Of a stretch of 62,680 nt of DNA, positions 23,423-32,672 are shown in pieces. Location: assembly GCF_900099735.1 (NCBI RefSeq), contig NZ_FNDT01000016.1, forward strand, positions 1 through 62,680, given 5' to 3'. Position numbers and translations under genes: made by a program. Each line of letters begins with the position of its first letter. The first letter of the stretch is position 1. Below the pieces are notes generated by a model. That model was not told where the DNA came from. It did not search any database and saw only the letters and a list, made by a program, of their open reading frames with translations. This DNA is from Arthrobacter subterraneus (GTDB lineage: Bacteria > Actinomycetota > Actinomycetes > Actinomycetales > Micrococcaceae).

Positions 23423-25231
23423 ATGGCCATGCCGATTGAGGACTATGCACTTATATCCGATCTCCATACCGGCGCCCTGGTCTCCCGGGCCGGAAGCGTG
23501 GATTGGCTCTGCTACCCGCGGTTTGATTCGCCGTCGGTTTTTGCGGCGCTTCTCGGAAATGAGAACCACGGCCGCTGGCTTATCGCGCCGACGCACGACG
23601 CCGGTGCTGCCGACCCCGTGGAATGGAAATACATCGACTCGACCTTTGTGGTGCAGACCCGGTGGCGGACCGAATCCGGCGAGGTTCTCGTGACGGACTT
23701 CATGCCGCTGCATGACCGGCGTGCCTCCCTCGCACGCCGTATCGAGGGCATCAGCGGCTCCGTGCCGATGCACCAGGAGCTGGTTGTGCGGTTCGGTTAC
23801 GGGGAGGTCCTGCCCTGGGTGAGGCGCACCCATGAAGAAGGCGGGCCGGGCATCCTGGCCATGGCAGGTCCGGACGCGCTGCTGCTGCGCGGCACCCACC
23901 TTCCCCGTGCCGCGGACCACCGCCATATCGGTGAGTTCACGGTCAACGCGGGGGAGAAGGTGGACCTGGAGCTGGTGTGGTACCCCTCCCACCGGCCGCA
24001 ACCGCCGGTCCTGGACTTCGATGCCACGCTCCAGTCGACGATTGACTACTGGCAGGGCTGGGCCGAGAGCTGCGAGAAGCAGGGCGAATACGATTCCATC
24101 GTCAAGCGCTCCCTCCTGGTGCTGCGTGCGCTGACCCACGAAGATACCGGCGGCATCGTCGCTGCGCCCACCACGTCGCTACCCGAGGCCTTCGGCGGTG
24201 AGCGTAACTGGGACTACCGGTTCTGCTGGCTGCGGGACGCCGCGCTGACGCTTGAGGCCATGATGACGCACGGGTACCAGGACGAGGCTTTCGACTGGCG
24301 CAACTGGTTGCTCCGCGCCGTCGCCGGCGACCCCGCGGACCTGCAGATCATGTACGGAGTCGCCGGGGAGCGCCACCTGCCGGAGAAGGTGCTCGGACAC
24401 CTGCCCGGCTATGCCGACTCGGTTCCCGTACGCATCGGGAATGGGGCTGTGAGCCAGTACCAGGCGGACGTCGTCGGCGAAGTGATGGTGGCACTGGAGA
24501 AGCTGCGGGAACGCGGCGTGGAGGAGGGCGAGTTCTCCTGGCCGCTGCAGCACGCGCTGCTGAATTTCCTCGAGAAACACCTGAACCGCAAGGACCATGG
24601 CATCTGGGAGATGCGCGGTGAGCCGGCGTACTTCACGCACTCTCGGGTGATGATGTGGGCTGCATTCGACCGTGGTGTGCGTGCCGTCAGGGAGCATGGT
24701 CTCAAGGGCGAGGCGGATCGCTGGGAAAAGCTGCGGGACGAGCTCCGGGAGGAGATCCTCGAGCAGGGCTTCGACCGCGAGGTGAACTCCTTCACCCAGT
24801 TCTACGGCAGCGCACTGGTGGACGCGTCACTCCTGCAGCTGCCCCAGGTGGGCTTCATCGAGTACAACGATCCCATGATGCTCGGCACGGTGGCCCGGAT
24901 GGAGCAGCAGCTGCTGGACGAGCACGGGCTGCTGCTCCGCTACCGCACCGAATCGGCGATCGACGGCCTGGCGCCGGGGGAGCATCCGTTCCTCGCCTGT
25001 TCCTTCTGGCTGGTGGAACAGTACGCGCACACAGGGCGTCTTGAGGATGCCACGCGCCTCATGGACCAGTTGGTCGGCTACGCCAACGAGCTCGGCCTGC
25101 TGTCGGAGGAGTACGACGCCGGGAACCACCGGATGGCCGGAAACTTCCCCCAGGCGTTTTCCCACCTGGCGCTGGTCCGGGCGGCTGACGCGATCCACGC
25201 AGTGCGGCGGGCGGCACTCGCCTCGCGTTGA
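23423..25231 (+). CDS. GH15-family glucoamylase/trehalase-like enzyme
   Basis: The 602-residue cytoplasmic protein starts MAMPIEDYALISDLHTGALV, the typical opening of actinobacterial GH15 enzymes that act on trehalose or maltooligosaccharides. An N-terminal beta-domain (1-220) precedes an alpha/alpha barrel marked by NWDYRFCWLRDAALTLEAMM and later EYDAGNHRMAGNFPQAFSHL. No signal peptide is present. It may be cotranscribed with the phosphodiesterase gene. Its TGA stop lies inside the left arm of a palindromic repeat. Trehalase activity is the more likely of the two by organism type. Confidence 0.85.
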   Translation: MAMPIEDYALISDLHTGALVSRAGSVDWLCYPRFDSPSVFAALLGNENHGRWLIAPTHDAGAADPVEWKYIDSTFVVQTRWRTESGEVLVTDFMPLHDRRASLARRIEGISGSVPMHQELVVRFGYGEVLPWVRRTHEEGGPGILAMAGPDALLLRGTHLPRAADHRHIGEFTVNAGEKVDLELVWYPSHRPQPPVLDFDATLQSTIDYWQGWAESCEKQGEYDSIVKRSLLVLRALTHEDTGGIVAAPTTSLPEAFGGERNWDYRFCWLRDAALTLEAMMTHGYQDEAFDWRNWLLRAVAGDPADLQIMYGVAGERHLPEKVLGHLPGYADSVPVRIGNGAVSQYQADVVGEVMVALEKLRERGVEEGEFSWPLQHALLNFLEKHLNRKDHGIWEMRGEPAYFTHSRVMMWAAFDRGVRAVREHGLKGEADRWEKLRDELREEILEQGFDREVNSFTQFYGSALVDASLLQLPQVGFIEYNDPMMLGTVARMEQQLLDEHGLLLRYRTESAIDGLAPGEHPFLACSFWLVEQYAHTGRLEDATRLMDQLVGYANELGLLSEEYDAGNHRMAGNFPQAFSHLALVRAADAIHAVRRAALASR

Positions 25232-25290
25232 GTTGTCAGGACACGCCGATTATCGGGTGGCAAACGGGGTGTGTCCTGACAACTCAACGC
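25225..25290. repeat. Convergent-gene palindrome, copy A
   Basis: A 23-base left arm (25225-25247, containing GAGTTGTCAGGACACGCC) is inverted at 25268-25290 with one wobble mismatch; the 20-base loop contains GGCAAAC. It contains the stop codon of the GH15 gene and ends eight bases before the convergent dehydrogenase gene's end. There is no external T run. Confidence 0.85.
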
Positions 25291-25297
25291 TGGCCGG

Positions 25298-26473
25298 CTA
25301 CGGCTTGAGGACCACCTTGATGCACCCGTCCTGCTTCTTCTGGAACATGCTGTACGCCCCGGGCGCCTCGGAGAGCGGAACCTCGTGCGTCTTGAGGTCC
25401 ATCACACCCAGCGGATCCGACGGGTCCTCGACAATGGGGAGCAGCTGGTCCGTCCAGCGCCGCACATTGCACTGGCCCATCCTCGTCTGGATCTGCTTGT
25501 CGAACATTGTCAGCAGCGGCATGGGGCTGGCCGTGCCGCCGTAGACGCCGCTCAGGGATACCGTTCCGCCCCGGCGGACAGAATCGATGGCCGCATGCAG
25601 CACATTGAGCCGGTCAACACCGGCCGTCTCCATGGCCTTTTTGGCCAGCGCGTCGGGGAGAAGGCCGACCGCGTGTTGGGCGAAAGCGCCGACGGGAGAG
25701 CCGTGCGACTCCATGCCCACGGCATCGAGCACAGCATCCGGGCCGCGGCCGTTGGTCATCTCGCGCAGTACGTCCCCGGTCTCCTTCGAGAACTCGATGG
25801 TTTCGATCCCGTGCCGCTCGGCCATCGCGCGGCGTTCTGCTACCGGCTCGACCGCGATGACGCGATGGCCAAGATGCTTGCCGATCCTGCTTGCGAACTG
25901 TCCCACCGGGCCAAGACCGAAGACGGCAAGGGTGCCGCCGTCGGGCACGTCCGCATACTGAACGCCCTGCCAGGCTGTGGGCAGGATGTCCGAGAGATAG
26001 AGGTACCGCTCATCGGGCAGCTCGCTCCCTACCTTGACCGGCCCATAGTCCGCGTGGGGGACGCGGAGGTACTCGGCCTGTCCGCCGGGAACGGACCCGT
26101 AGAGCTCGGAGAAGCCGAACAGGGCGGCGCCGGTTCCCTGCTCATGGACCTGCGTGGTTTCACACTGCGACTGCAGCCCGTTGTTGCACATCCAGCAGTG
26201 GCCGCAGGAGATGTTGAACGGAATCACCACCCGGTCGCCGGGCTTGAGGTTGGTGACGCTGCTGCCGACCTCTTCCACAATGCCCATCGGCTCGTGTCCC
26301 AGCACATCACCCTTGTGCATGTAGGGGCCCAGTACCTCGTAGAGGTGGAGGTCGGACCCGCAGATCGCTGTGGAGGTGATGCGCACGATCGCGTCGGACG
26401 CGTCCTCGATCCGCGGATCCGGGACGTCTTCAACGCTCACCGATCGCTTGCCCTGCCAGGTAAGTGCCTTCAT
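25298..26473 (-). CDS. Zinc-dependent alcohol dehydrogenase, formaldehyde-dehydrogenase-like
   Basis: The 391-residue medium-chain dehydrogenase oxidises an alcohol or aldehyde adduct with NAD. The catalytic zinc ligands are in TAICGSDLHLYE and GHEPMGIVEEVG; the structural zinc site is CGHCWMCNNGLQSQC; the cofactor site is VFGLGPVGQFASRIG. A long C-terminal insertion (DAVGMESHGSP onward) resembles the glutathione-independent formaldehyde dehydrogenase-like group. Its substrate is not determinable. It is divergent from azlC and convergent with the GH15 gene. Confidence 0.85.
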   Translation of the reverse strand: MKALTWQGKRSVSVEDVPDPRIEDASDAIVRITSTAICGSDLHLYEVLGPYMHKGDVLGHEPMGIVEEVGSSVTNLKPGDRVVIPFNISCGHCWMCNNGLQSQCETTQVHEQGTGAALFGFSELYGSVPGGQAEYLRVPHADYGPVKVGSELPDERYLYLSDILPTAWQGVQYADVPDGGTLAVFGLGPVGQFASRIGKHLGHRVIAVEPVAERRAMAERHGIETIEFSKETGDVLREMTNGRGPDAVLDAVGMESHGSPVGAFAQHAVGLLPDALAKKAMETAGVDRLNVLHAAIDSVRRGGTVSLSGVYGGTASPMPLLTMFDKQIQTRMGQCNVRRWTDQLLPIVEDPSDPLGVMDLKTHEVPLSEAPGAYSMFQKKQDGCIKVVLKP

Positions 26474-26574
26474 GGCTACATCTCCTTAAATTGCTAAGCA
26501 TGCTGTCCTTTCTCAGTATTGCGGGCATTGATCCCGAAGTGAAGTGCACCGACCGTTCGGCATACGCTTGGCCG

Positions 26575-27294
26575 GTGAAGTTTTCGAGATCGCCAGCCGT
26601 GCGGGTTGGACTGTCAATCGCCGTGGCAACCGGGCTGTACGGCATCTCGTTCGGGGCATTATCAGTGGCGTCCGGCCTCGATGTCCTGCAGACTCTGGCG
26701 CTCAGCCTCCTCCTGTTCAGCGGCGGGTCGCAGTTCGCGTTCATCGGCGTGGTGGCCGGCGGCGGTAGCGGTGCTGCCGCAATGTCCGCGTCGGCGCTGC
26801 TCGGAATCCGAAACGCCGTCTACGGCATGCAGATGAACGCCATGCTCCGGCCGCGGGGCTGGCGGAGGCTCGCCGCTGCGCAGGTGACCATCGATGAGTC
26901 GGCCGCAACGGCTACCGGGCAGACAGTGCCGCAGGAGCGCGCCCGCGGATTCTGGGTGGCCGGGGTCGGCATATACATTCTTTGGAATATGTTCACGCTG
27001 GTCGGTGCCCTGCTGGGAAATGCCCTCGGTGATCCAGCGCAGTGGGGCCTTGACGGCGCGGCAGTGGCAGCCTTCCTGGGGCTGCTGTGGCCGAGGCTGA
27101 AGGCGCGGGAGCCGGCGGCCATCGCCGTCGTCTGTGCGCTGGTGACTCTGCTGACCGTTCCCTTTGTGCCTGCCGGCGTGCCCATCCTGGTGGCTGCGGC
27201 GGTGGCCGCACTGCTCGGCTGGCTTAACGTCGGGCCTTCCGGAGAGGGACTTGAGCCCGACGTCGAACCCTATCCCGTGGAGGGTCGGCGATGA
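26575..27294 (+). CDS. azlC: AzlC-family branched-chain amino-acid exporter, large subunit
   Basis: The multi-pass protein (239 residues from the GTG at 26575) carries the AzlC pattern: GLYGISFGALSVASGLDV, SLLLFSGGSQFAFIGVVAGG and LLGIRNAVYGMQMNAML. Together with AzlD it forms an exporter for branched-chain amino acids or analogues. Earlier in-frame starts would overlap the promoter region of the divergent dehydrogenase gene and give polar residues. The stop overlaps the azlD start (ATGA). Confidence 0.85.
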   Translation: MKFSRSPAVRVGLSIAVATGLYGISFGALSVASGLDVLQTLALSLLLFSGGSQFAFIGVVAGGGSGAAAMSASALLGIRNAVYGMQMNAMLRPRGWRRLAAAQVTIDESAATATGQTVPQERARGFWVAGVGIYILWNMFTLVGALLGNALGDPAQWGLDGAAVAAFLGLLWPRLKAREPAAIAVVCALVTLLTVPFVPAGVPILVAAAVAALLGWLNVGPSGEGLEPDVEPYPVEGRR

Positions 27295-27602
27295 ACCTCT
27301 GGATCTGGATCCTTGCCGCCTGCGCAATCAGCTACCTCACCAAACTCGCGGGCTACCTGGTCCCTGCGCGCCTCATGGAGAACCCGCGCATGACGAGGGT
27401 CGCGGGAACACTGACCATCGGTCTCCTGGCCTCGCTGACCGCAGTCAACACCTTCTCGAGCGGTCAGTCCCTGGCGCTGGACGCGCGGCTTGCCGCCCTG
27501 GCCGCGGCAGCGGTGGCGCTGTGGCTGCGGGCACCGTTTCTCGTCGTCGTGCTGGCCGGCGCCGGTGCGGCGGCTGTGGCGCGGCTGCTCGGCGCCCCCT
27601 GA
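27291..27602 (+). CDS. azlD: AzlD-family small subunit of the amino-acid exporter
   Basis: The 103-residue protein has four hydrophobic segments (WIWILAACAISYLTKLAGYL, VAGTLTIGLLASLTAVNTF, LAALAAAAVALWLRA, FLVVVLAGAGAAAVARLLG), the size and layout of AzlD. It overlaps azlC by four bases and is followed directly by palindrome copy B. Confidence 0.85.
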   Translation: MNLWIWILAACAISYLTKLAGYLVPARLMENPRMTRVAGTLTIGLLASLTAVNTFSSGQSLALDARLAALAAAAVALWLRAPFLVVVLAGAGAAAVARLLGAP

Positions 27603-27670
27603 CCCGTTGAGCTGTCAGGACACGCCCCTTCTGAGTGCGGCAAAGCGGCGTGTCCTGCCGAATGAACGGG
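27603..27670. repeat. Convergent-gene palindrome, copy B
   Basis: The left arm contains CTGTCAGGACACGCC (27612-27626) and the right arm GGCGTGTCCTGCC (27647-27659); outer CCCGTT and AACGGG also pair, with mismatches between. It starts right after the azlD stop and ends just before the convergent ackA end. Confidence 0.8.
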
Positions 27671-27672
27671 GG

Positions 27673-28800
27673 TTAGGCGGAAACGACGACGGCGGCAGTC
27701 GCCTCTGCGATGGCCGCCTCCTCATCCGTGGGCACCACCAGAACGGGGAACGCGGACTCCTCGGTGCTGATCTCGCGCGGCGAGCCTCCGGGCTTCTGGT
27801 TTTCGGCGTCGTCGATGTAGACACCAAGCGCGGCCAGCCGGTTCACCACCCGTTCCCGGAAGCGCCAGGAGTTCTCGCCGATCCCTGCCGTGAACACGAG
27901 TGCCTGTGAACCGCCCACTGCGACGTGGTAGCCGCCGATGTACTTCGCCAGGCGGTAGGACGCGATGTCCAGTGCCATGGTGCCGACGGCGTCTGAGGAC
28001 TCCTCGATCGAGCGCATGTCATTGTGGCCGGTGAGGCCCTTGAGCCCGGATTCCCGGTTGAGCAGCCTGTCCAGATCCTCTTCCGAATAGCCCTCACGGC
28101 TGAGGAAGAGCAGGATCGACGGGTCGATGTCGCCGGACCGCGTCCCCATCACCAGACCCTCCAGCGGTGTGAATCCCATGGAGGTGTCGATGCTGCGCCC
28201 GTTCTGCACCGCGGTGACGGACGCCCCGTTGCCCAGATGGGCAAGAACGCCGGTGAACTCCTCCGCCGGCATGCCGAGCAGCGCAGCGGCGTGCCGCGTG
28301 ACGTACTCGAAGGACGTCCCGTGGAAGCCGTACCTGCGGATGCCGAACTTCTTGTAGAGCTCATCGGGCACGGCATACCGCCACGCGTGTTCGGGCAGTG
28401 TCCGGTGGAAGGCGGTGTCGAAGACCGCCACCTGTGGCATGTCCGGCCACCGCTCGGCGATCGCGCGGATCCCCTGCACATTCGCCGGGTTGTGCAGCGG
28501 AGCCAGCGGATTGAGCCGCTCGATGGCGCGGATGATCTCGTTGGTGATCAGCACCGGTTCGCTGAACCGCTCTCCGCCGTGGACCACCCGGTGTCCGACG
28601 GCGTCGATCGGCCGGCCCTGCAGGCTGGCTTCCAGTTGCTCCGTCACGCGGTCCAGCGCCTCCGTGTGATCCGCGGGGCCGCCGTGCGCGCTGTCACCGA
28701 TGCGCTCGATCAGGCCGTTCGCCAGCCGTTCGCCCGTGCCGGAATCCCGGACCTGGTACTTGAGCGAGGACGAGCCCGAGTTGATGACGAGGATGATCAT
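27673..28800 (-). CDS. ackA: Acetate kinase
   Basis: The 375-residue enzyme interconverts acetyl phosphate and acetate with ATP/ADP. Family marks are VINSGSSSLKYQV at the start, GHRVVHGGERF, FDTAFHRTLPEHAWRYAVP, GFHGTSFEYVTR, and HLGNGASVTAVQNGRSIDTS followed by MGFTPLEG. The start overlaps the pta stop by four bases, so the two acetate-pathway genes are coupled. Its end faces palindrome copy B. Confidence 0.96.
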   Translation of the reverse strand: MIILVINSGSSSLKYQVRDSGTGERLANGLIERIGDSAHGGPADHTEALDRVTEQLEASLQGRPIDAVGHRVVHGGERFSEPVLITNEIIRAIERLNPLAPLHNPANVQGIRAIAERWPDMPQVAVFDTAFHRTLPEHAWRYAVPDELYKKFGIRRYGFHGTSFEYVTRHAAALLGMPAEEFTGVLAHLGNGASVTAVQNGRSIDTSMGFTPLEGLVMGTRSGDIDPSILLFLSREGYSEEDLDRLLNRESGLKGLTGHNDMRSIEESSDAVGTMALDIASYRLAKYIGGYHVAVGGSQALVFTAGIGENSWRFRERVVNRLAALGVYIDDAENQKPGGSPREISTEESAFPVLVVPTDEEAAIAEATAAVVVSA

Positions 28801-30890
28801 GACTTCTCCTGCTGTGGTGTGCCCTGCGCCTGGACGGCGGTGATGGCGACGGTGTTCACGATGTCTTCAACGGTGCAGCCCCGGGACAGGTCATTGACCG
28901 GCTTGCGCAGGCCCTGAAGGACCGGCCCGACGGCGACTGCACCGGCGGACTGCTGGACCGCCTTGTAGGTGTTGTTCCCAGTATTCAGATCAGGGAATAT
29001 AAACACGGTGGCCTGTCCGGCAACGGAGGAACCCGGCAGCTTAGACTGGGCAATCGAAGCGTCGACCGCGGCGTCGTACTGGATGGGACCTTCGACGGGA
29101 AGGTCCGGCCGGAGGGAGCGCACCAGCTCCGTTGCCTTTCGGACCTCATCCACAGCGCCGCCGTAACCGGACTCGCCGGTGGAGTAGGAGAGCATGGCGA
29201 CACGGGGCTCGACGCCGAACTGTGCTGCCGTCTCCGCCGACGCAACGGCGATGTCCGCGAGTTGTTCCTCGGTTGGGTCAGGGTTGACCGCACAGTCGCC
29301 GTAGACCAGCACCCGGTCCCGGAGCAGCATCAGGAAGACGGAGGACACAATCTTCACGCCCTCCTTGGTCTTCACGAACTCCAGTGCAGGCCGGATGGTG
29401 TTGGCGGTGGTGTGCGCGGCGCCCGACACCATGCCGTCAACATAGCCGAGCTGGACCATCATGGTCCCGAAGTAGGAGCCGTCCAGCATGCGGTCCCGGG
29501 CGTCGTCGAGTGAGACATTCTTGTGCGCGCGGAGGCGTGCGTACTCGGCCGCGAACTCCTCGCGCAGCCCAGACGTGGCCGGGTCTACCAGGGTCAGCCC
29601 GGACAGGTCGATGCCAAACCCGGCGGCTCGCTCGCGGATCTGCGACTCGGAGCCGAGGATGGTCAGGTCACAGACATCCCGCCGCCGCAGGATCTCGGCC
29701 GCACGGAGGATCCGTTCGTCGAGACCCTCGGGAAGGACAATGTGCTTTCGGTCGGCGCGGGCCTTCTCGATGAGCTCGTGCAGGAAGCGCAGCGGCGTCA
29801 TCCGCACCGGCCGCGGCAGCTCGAGCCGTTCAAGCAGTTCCGTGGAGTCCACCTGCCGGGCCCACACACCGAGCGCGGCCGCAGCCTTCCGCCGGAGCCC
29901 GGTCGCAATCTCGCCGCGCACCTCACTGACATGCTTCGCGGCAGTGTAGGTGTCGTCGTCGACCGCGAATACGGGGAAGCTGGCGTGCGCCAGCAGGGCG
30001 AGGATATTGGGATCCGGGGCGAGGCCGCCGGTGAGGATCATCCCCGAGGGCACGGGAAACTCGGGCGAGAACGACGACGCGACGGTCGCCACGAGCACAT
30101 CCGCCCGGTCCCCGGGCACGATCACCAACGCGCCGTCGGTCAGCAGTTCAAGGAAGTGATCCACGTTCATGGCGGCCACGCGAATGGAGGACACATCGCG
30201 TTCGAGTGACGCGCCGCCGGCAATGTGACGGGCCTCCAGCGCGTCCGCGACCTCCGCGATGGTCGGCTGGGAAATCTCGCTCAGCTCAGGGATGACATAG
30301 ACGGGCCGGCCCGATTTCCCCGGCCGGACCTGCTCGCGGATGGCCTCGACCGCGTCCTCGGCCGCACGGTTCACCATCATGGCCAGCAGCGAGACCCGCG
30401 CGGCGTCGAGTTCCCTGCGGGCGACGTCGACGGCGTCCGCAGCCTCCGCTGCGCTCATGTCCTTGGCGCTCACCACGGCGAGGACCATGGCTCCCAGGTT
30501 GTTGGCGAGCCGGGCGTTCAGGTCAAACTCGACGGCCGCGTCCTGGCCGCTCAGATCAGTTCCCTCGACGATGATGACGTCACAGGACTGAGCGATCTCG
30601 CTGTAGAGGGCAACGCACCGGGCATCGATTTCCTCACGTTCCCCGGATACGAGGAGAGCCCGCGCTTCCGCCCGCGTCATGCCGCTGCGTGCCGTCTTTT
30701 CGGTCAGCCCGAATTCGCGGCGCATCAGCAGGACCATCGGATCCTCTGCTCCCTCCTCCGCCTCCGAGATGGGCCGCAGGAAACCTATCCGGTCCGCGTG
30801 CCCCTGGAGCATGCTGGCCAGGCCCAGGGAGATGAGGGATTTGCCCGAGCCGGGGGCCATGGCACTGACATAAATTCCGCGGGTGGTCAT
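28797..30890 (-). CDS. pta: Phosphate acetyltransferase, long form
   Basis: The enzyme (697 residues from ATG 30890) makes acetyl phosphate from acetyl-CoA. The N-terminal half is a P-loop/DRTGG-type regulatory region (APGSGKSLISLGLASML, then DVLVATVASSF); the C-terminal catalytic domain has VLPEGLDERILRAAEILRR, DGMVSGAAHTTANTIRPALE and MLSYSTGESGYG. A GTG 15 bases upstream is an alternative start. It lies head to tail with ackA and divergent from the cupin gene. Confidence 0.95.
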   Translation of the reverse strand: MTTRGIYVSAMAPGSGKSLISLGLASMLQGHADRIGFLRPISEAEEGAEDPMVLLMRREFGLTEKTARSGMTRAEARALLVSGEREEIDARCVALYSEIAQSCDVIIVEGTDLSGQDAAVEFDLNARLANNLGAMVLAVVSAKDMSAAEAADAVDVARRELDAARVSLLAMMVNRAAEDAVEAIREQVRPGKSGRPVYVIPELSEISQPTIAEVADALEARHIAGGASLERDVSSIRVAAMNVDHFLELLTDGALVIVPGDRADVLVATVASSFSPEFPVPSGMILTGGLAPDPNILALLAHASFPVFAVDDDTYTAAKHVSEVRGEIATGLRRKAAAALGVWARQVDSTELLERLELPRPVRMTPLRFLHELIEKARADRKHIVLPEGLDERILRAAEILRRRDVCDLTILGSESQIRERAAGFGIDLSGLTLVDPATSGLREEFAAEYARLRAHKNVSLDDARDRMLDGSYFGTMMVQLGYVDGMVSGAAHTTANTIRPALEFVKTKEGVKIVSSVFLMLLRDRVLVYGDCAVNPDPTEEQLADIAVASAETAAQFGVEPRVAMLSYSTGESGYGGAVDEVRKATELVRSLRPDLPVEGPIQYDAAVDASIAQSKLPGSSVAGQATVFIFPDLNTGNNTYKAVQQSAGAVAVGPVLQGLRKPVNDLSRGCTVEDIVNTVAITAVQAQGTPQQEKS

Positions 30891-30999
30891 TAGTTCATCC
30901 TGCACGATCGCGGATGCATAGTCACTGCCGCCACCACGTGCGCTGCCTTACTCCGGAGGCGGGTTGCCGACGTCGTCAGGCCGGTAGTTCGACGGGCTT

Positions 31000-31027
31000 G
31001 ACGGTCCGGCGCGGCTGAGTATTCTGG
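31000..31027 (+). promoter_or_regulatory. Likely promoter for the cupin gene
   Basis: TTGACG at 31000-31005 and TATTCT at 31022-31027 are 16 bases apart, giving a short leader with GAGGAG before the ATG at 31062. Confidence 0.45.
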
Positions 31028-31061
31028 CCTCCACCGTCTCAACGCTGAGGAGCAGGCCACC

Positions 31062-31586
31062 ATGGACGACGGCGCCCACACCCAGGATGAGGGAACCCGC
31101 GGCAAGGCGTACAAGCTCGCCCCCGCTGAGGGGCAGGCCCACTGGTTCACCAATGCGCTGGTAACCATCAAGGCCGGCGGAGCCGAGACGGGGCAGCGCC
31201 TCACCATCGCCCAGATCCTTCACCCCGCAGGATACTCACCTCCAACGCACAGGCATCTAGTGGAGGACGAGTCCTTCTACATCCTGTCCGGGACCGCCCT
31301 GTTCGAAAGCGACGGTGAACGCTTCGAGGTGGGGCCGGGGGACTTCGCCTTTCTTCCGCGAGGATCGGTGCACACCTTCGCCGCCGGGTCGGACGGACCG
31401 TTCAGCTGTCTGGTCATCACGGTTCCGGCCGGATTCGAAAACTTTGTGGCAGAAGCGGGAACGCCGGCGGAGAGAAGGGAGCTCCCCGATCCGGTGCCCG
31501 TAGACGGCGCTGCGCTCGCCGCCATCGCTGCGCGGCACCAGATCGAAATCCTGGGGCCGCCGCTCAGCGCCCGTGAAAACCCGTGA
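31062..31586 (+). CDS. Cupin-domain protein
   Basis: The 174-residue protein is a single cupin barrel. Motif 1 is THRHLVEDESFYILSG with two histidines and a glutamate as metal ligands, and motif 2 is GDFAFLPRGSVHTFAAG with the fourth ligand. The layout resembles quercetin-dioxygenase-like cupins, but substrate and activity are not known. GAGGAGCAG precedes the ATG. It heads a run of small plus-strand genes reaching 34068. Confidence 0.75.
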   Translation: MDDGAHTQDEGTRGKAYKLAPAEGQAHWFTNALVTIKAGGAETGQRLTIAQILHPAGYSPPTHRHLVEDESFYILSGTALFESDGERFEVGPGDFAFLPRGSVHTFAAGSDGPFSCLVITVPAGFENFVAEAGTPAERRELPDPVPVDGAALAAIAARHQIEILGPPLSARENP

Positions 31587-31617
31587 CCCACGCGGCCAAA
31601 CCTGACAGACTGGTCCC

Positions 31618-31971
31618 ATGCTCGTAGCCTTCTCAGTTGCCCCGTCCGGCCGGCCCAGCGGCGCTCAGGAAGACACGGCCGAAGCGGCTGACGGATCAGT
31701 CCATGCCGCGGTGGCCGAGGCGGTGAAGATCGTGCGGGATTCAGGTCTGCCGAACTCCACCAGCTCCATGTTCACCGAGATTGAAGGTGAATGGGATGAG
31801 GTCATGGATGTGGTGAAGCGCGCCACCGAGGCGGTCGCAAAGTACGGCAGCCGGGTCTCCCTGGTGCTCAAGGCGGACATCCGGTCGGGCCGGTCCGGGG
31901 AGCTGACCGGGAAGGTGGAACGCCTGGAGCGGGCGATCGAGGAGATGGATGAGTACCAGGGGCACTCATGA
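31618..31971 (+). CDS. MTH1187-type thiamine-binding protein
   Basis: The 117-residue protein has the two-strand/two-helix repeat of the MTH1187/YkoF-like family: LVAFSVAPSG at the start, then VAEAVKIVRDSGLPNSTSSM and FTEIEGEWDEVMDVVKRATE. Members bind thiamine or related compounds and probably serve in uptake or salvage. Its stop overlaps the start of the methyltransferase gene (ATGA), which shows coupling but no obvious pathway link. Confidence 0.75.
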   Translation: MLVAFSVAPSGRPSGAQEDTAEAADGSVHAAVAEAVKIVRDSGLPNSTSSMFTEIEGEWDEVMDVVKRATEAVAKYGSRVSLVLKADIRSGRSGELTGKVERLERAIEEMDEYQGHS

Positions 31972-32612
31972 GCAACTGGGCAGAGGTTGACGGCTTCCTC
32001 AACCGCACCGTGGTCAAGCCCGACGACGCCCTGTTGGCTGCCGTCGAGAACACCCGTGCCGCGGGGATGCCCGCCATCGAGGTGACTGCCGGCCAGGGCA
32101 AGCTCCTCATGCTCCTGGCGCGGCTCCATGGGGCACGGCGCGTGCTGGAAATCGGCACGCTGGGCGGCTTCAGCACCATCTGGCTCGCCCGCGGAATTCC
32201 CGAGGACGGCACCGTTGACACCTGCGAGTACGAGCCCGCCCACGCAGTGGTGGCACGCCGCAATCTGGAGGCGGCCGGCGTCGGGCATAAAGTGACGGTG
32301 CATGTCGGGGCTGCCCTGGAAACACTTCCCACGCTCACCGGACCCTACGACCTTTTCTTCATCGACGCTGACAAGGCCAACAACCCGCATTATCTGGAGT
32401 GGGCGGTGAAGCTGTCCCGGCCGGGCTCCGTGATCGTGCTGGACAACGTGGTGCGAGGCGGAGCCGTTCTGGATGAGGGCGGGGATGAGGACGTCAGGGG
32501 CATCAGAAAGGCGCTCGAGATCCTCGGATCCCACCCGCGTCTGGAGGCGACCGCTCTGCAGACGGTGGGGTCCAAGGACTGGGATGGGCTCGCGCTCGCA
32601 ATCGTCACCTAG
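31968..32612 (+). CDS. SAM-dependent O-methyltransferase
   Basis: The 214-residue enzyme belongs to the caffeoyl-CoA/catechol O-methyltransferase type. The SAM motif is VLEIGTLGGFSTIWLARGI, the acidic ribose-binding region is TCEYEPAH, and metal-binding residues appear in FFIDADKANNPHYLEWA and IVLDNVVRGG. The acceptor is unknown. It overlaps the thiamine-binding protein gene by four bases. Confidence 0.88.
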   Translation: MSNWAEVDGFLNRTVVKPDDALLAAVENTRAAGMPAIEVTAGQGKLLMLLARLHGARRVLEIGTLGGFSTIWLARGIPEDGTVDTCEYEPAHAVVARRNLEAAGVGHKVTVHVGAALETLPTLTGPYDLFFIDADKANNPHYLEWAVKLSRPGSVIVLDNVVRGGAVLDEGGDEDVRGIRKALEILGSHPRLEATALQTVGSKDWDGLALAIVT

Positions 32613-32672
32613 GAGCAGCGGCGGCGCCTGATCTGCCACGCCGGACCGGGAGCCTCCTGTCCGGGCGATAGC

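Noticed and set aside
22490..24139. 549-residue open frame on the minus strand across two plus-strand genes
   Set aside because: It crosses two clear enzyme genes (GDPD and GH15) and their junction, and has no recognisable domain.
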